A DNA stretch of 7,660 bases, from the NCBI GenBank assembly GCA_045616945.1, contig JAZLHR010000123.1, positions 1 through 7,660 of the forward strand. The letters are read 5' to 3'. The DNA is from UBA6987 sp045616945 (GTDB lineage: Bacteria; Bacillota; Clostridia; Lachnospirales; Lachnospiraceae). Below the pieces are notes generated by a model. The model was not told where the DNA came from and made no database searches. It saw nothing but the letters and a program-made list of their open reading frames with translations. Shown here one piece after another: positions 6,599-7,660 of the stretch (position 1 is the first letter of the stretch; every line of letters begins with the position of its first letter). The position numbers and the translations under genes are program-made.

Positions 6599-7408
6599 TT
6601 ATTTCAATTCCAGAGTTCTGTGAAAAGCAGCCAGAACAGCCTTCCGTGCGGCTTCTTCAAAGCCAGCTGCCTCCAATACCTTCACACCCTCAATGGTCGC
6701 GCCGCCGGGTGAACAGACCGCTTTTTTCAGGTCCGCCGGGTCACGGCCTGTCTCCAGGGCCATTTTCCCGGCACCCTCTACGGTTTTGGCAGCCATACGC
6801 AGGGCCTCTTCCGGTGACAGCCCCACGGCGGTACCGGCATCCCGCATGGCAGCCACCAGCATATATACATAAGCCGGGCCGCAGCCGCTGAGAGCGCAGG
6901 AAGCATCCATTTTTTCTTCACCCACGCGGGTCAGCAGACCACCCGGAGCCAGGAGTGCCTCGAACTGCTGCAATTCCGCTTCCGTCACGCCCTCGCTGCA
7001 ATACTCCGTGCAGCCGGCGCCCATCTCTACGGGCGTATTGGGCATCATGCGGATGACGGGATAATCCCCGCCCGCGTCGGCCCGTACGGTCCTGATTTCC
7101 AGCCCCGCGGCCATCGTGACAAGGATACATCGCCCGCCGCTTTCCCTGCGGACGCGCAGTACCTCTTTTACCTCTGCAAGAGCCTTTTCCATCCCCTGCG
7201 GTTTCACTGCCAGAAACAGGAAATCTGCCTGCCCGGCCGCCGAAGCCGCGTCCGTGACCGTTCCGGTCTTCAGTTTTTCCTCCAGAAATGCCTGCGCCCG
7301 TTCCGGATGATGATCCGCCACCAGAAAATACGGCTGAAAGCTGCTTTTTGCCGCAGCCGCGGCGATCGCGCTTCCCATATGTCCCAATCCGATAAAACCA
7401 AGCTTCAT
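6599..7408 (-). CDS. proC: Pyrroline-5-carboxylate reductase
   Basis: ProC reduces 1-pyrroline-5-carboxylate to L-proline with NAD(P)H, the last step of the pathway, as a cytoplasmic oligomer. The 269 residues match the family (E. coli 269). The N-terminal Rossmann motif is GLGHMG (7-12), followed by LAVKPQ (66-71), RMMPNTP (120-126), the family signature ALSGCGPAYVY (172-182) within the all-helical dimer domain, and SPGGATIEG close to residue 235. The ATG at 7408 puts the protein start directly on the first Rossmann strand (MKLGFIGLG) and has an AAGGGAG box 5 nt upstream. The frame is open back to a TTG at 7444, but that has no ribosome site. It is the first gene of the proC-proB-proA-ABC-F unit, with a promoter at 7455-7483. 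Confidence 0.96.
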   Translation of the reverse strand: MKLGFIGLGHMGSAIAAAAAKSSFQPYFLVADHHPERAQAFLEEKLKTGTVTDAASAAGQADFLFLAVKPQGMEKALAEVKEVLRVRRESGGRCILVTMAAGLEIRTVRADAGGDYPVIRMMPNTPVEMGAGCTEYCSEGVTEAELQQFEALLAPGGLLTRVGEEKMDASCALSGCGPAYVYMLVAAMRDAGTAVGLSPEEALRMAAKTVEGAGKMALETGRDPADLKKAVCSPGGATIEGVKVLEAAGFEEAARKAVLAAFHRTLELK

Positions 7409-7413
7409 AGCTG

Positions 7414-7420
7414 CTCCCTT
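7414..7420 (-). promoter_or_regulatory. proC ribosome binding site (decides the start)
   Basis: On the minus strand AAGGGAG lies 5 nt before the ATG at 7408-7406. This selects that ATG over the in-frame TTG at 7444, 12 codons upstream, which would place 12 non-conserved residues before the nucleotide-binding strand. Confidence 0.85.
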
Positions 7421-7454
7421 CAGAGCCGTAGTATTTACCCGCAAAGGCCGTTAT

Positions 7455-7483
7455 ATTTTATCATTCGCGGCGATATTCGTCAA
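7455..7483 (-). promoter_or_regulatory. Promoter of the proC-proB-proA-ABC-F operon
   Basis: On the minus strand TTGACG (7483-7478, five of six consensus bases) and TAAAAT (7460-7455, five of six) are 17 bp apart. The predicted start near 7448 gives a plain leader of about 40 nt. No hairpin, T-box or proline-rich leader peptide is seen in that short leader. The 3' end of the small leftward frame at 7610-7461 overlaps this promoter. Confidence 0.7.
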
Positions 7484-7610
7484 TGTATTTCCGCCGCTGC
7501 CGGGAGCCGGGCAAACGCCAGTAAATTCCCAAAGTAAATCCCACAGTAGGAATTAAAGTTGGACTTACTCTGGGAAACTTTTCGCCGTAGGATTTACCTT
7601 GGGAAATCAT
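7461..7610 (-). CDS. Possible small leftward ORF over the repeat block (doubtful)
   Basis: A 49-residue frame runs from an ATG at 7610 to a TGA at 7463-7461 and is open upstream to the window edge, so it could also be the end of a gene entering from the right. The C-terminal half has a hydrophobic stretch TLIPTVGFTLGIYW and then a basic and acidic tail ending KYIDEYRRE, which looks protein-like. Against it: no good ribosome site before the ATG, the start of a rightward gene at 7642 lies over its upstream extension, its end covers the -35 box of proC, and its first half consists of inverted repeats. I do not recognise it. Confidence 0.2.
   Translation of the reverse strand: MISQGKSYGEKFPRVSPTLIPTVGFTLGIYWRLPGSRQRRKYIDEYRRE
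7524..7607. repeat. Three copies of an 18-bp motif, one forward and two inverted
   Basis: Copy A (plus, 7524-7541) is AATTCCCAAAGTAAATCC. Copy B (minus, 7578-7561) is GTTTCCCAGAGTAAGTCC. Copy C (minus, 7607-7590) is ATTTCCCAAGGTAAATCC. A and C agree at 16 of 18, A and B at 14 of 18; the A/C similarity extends to 23 bp (7524-7546 with 7585-7607, 19 matches). A can therefore pair with B or with C but not both. A tandem GTAAATTCCCA / GTAAATCCCA lies within and next to copy A (7521-7543). The block is more AT-rich than its surroundings. It could be a folded RNA, a set of operator sites for the flanking genes, or the remnant of a small mobile repeat. I do not recognise the motif. Confidence 0.7.
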
Positions 7611-7641
7611 CCCATATTTCTTTTTACGGAGGTACAATCCT

Positions 7642-7660
7642 ATGACAAACAAATCCAATC
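7642..7660 (+). CDS. Start of a rightward gene, cut by window edge
   Basis: An ATG at 7642 follows a strong GGAGGT box (7628-7633) by 8 nt and opens MTNKSN before the window ends. The spacing and strength of the box support a true start, but six codons say nothing of function. No clear promoter is visible for it: a CATATT at 7613-7618 could be a -10 box but has no matching -35, and copy C of the repeat lies where that -35 would be. Confidence 0.5.

Noticed and set aside
7409..7444. A 12-codon N-terminal extension of ProC starting at TTG 7444
   Set aside because: It lacks a ribosome site, while the ATG at 7408 has AAGGGAG and begins directly at the Rossmann strand.
7521..7607. CRISPR array
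   Set aside because: The repeats are short and diverged, lie in both orientations and lack regular spacers.
7409..7641. A T-box or proline-codon attenuator before the proline operon
   Set aside because: No T-box core sequence is seen, and the roughly 40-nt leader after the 7455-7483 promoter holds no run of proline codons.

Overview
The window (7,660 bp, fairly GC-rich) looks like ordinary chromosome of a member of the Bacillota, most likely class Clostridia. The reasons are strong AGGAGG-type ribosome binding sites before every gene, TTGACA-17 bp-TATACT promoters, a ProB that lacks the PUA domain, a 389-residue ACT-domain SerA whose active-site loop I associate with clostridial enzymes, and a YkpA/YbiT-type ABC-F ATPase. 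The clade call is an inference from protein character; no database search was possible. I see no insertion sequence, phage gene, CRISPR array, tRNA or rRNA.

Layout. Positions 1-1330 (minus strand) hold most of prfC, peptide chain release factor 3, cut by the left window edge. Positions 1331-1611 form a divergent control region with two back-to-back near-consensus promoters, one firing left into prfC and one right into serA. Each produces a leader of roughly 80-110 nt with hairpins, and the prfC leader also holds a possible 8-codon upstream ORF. serA (1612-2781) ends at a strong intrinsic terminator (2818-2854). From the right, on the minus strand, runs a tight operon proC (7408-6599), proB (6586-5813), proA (5816-4539) and an ABC-F ATPase gene (4505-2877). 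It converges on the same terminator region. Its promoter lies at 7455-7483.

How the genes work together. ProB phosphorylates glutamate, ProA reduces glutamyl phosphate to glutamate semialdehyde, which cyclises, and ProC reduces pyrroline-5-carboxylate to proline, so the whole glutamate-to-proline route is one transcription unit. The last gene adds a ribosome-associated ABC-F ATPase, so proline supply and a translation factor appear co-transcribed. SerA opens the serine route from 3-phosphoglycerate, and RF3 recycles RF1/RF2 after termination.

Right end. Between proC and the right edge (7484-7641) lies the least explained stretch: three copies of an 18-bp motif, one forward and two reversed, able to form two mutually exclusive stems. 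Nearly all differences between copies would be G-U wobbles in a leftward RNA but A-C mismatches in a rightward one. A short leftward ORF (7610-7461) overlaps the same repeats and is a competing explanation. A rightward gene with a good ribosome binding site begins at 7642 and leaves the window after six codons.

Nothing here is a clearly new system. The points most worth checking are the repeat/hairpin block at 7524-7607, the prfC leader with its upstream ORF, the degenerate second ATP site of the ABC-F protein, and the joining of proline synthesis to a ribosome factor.
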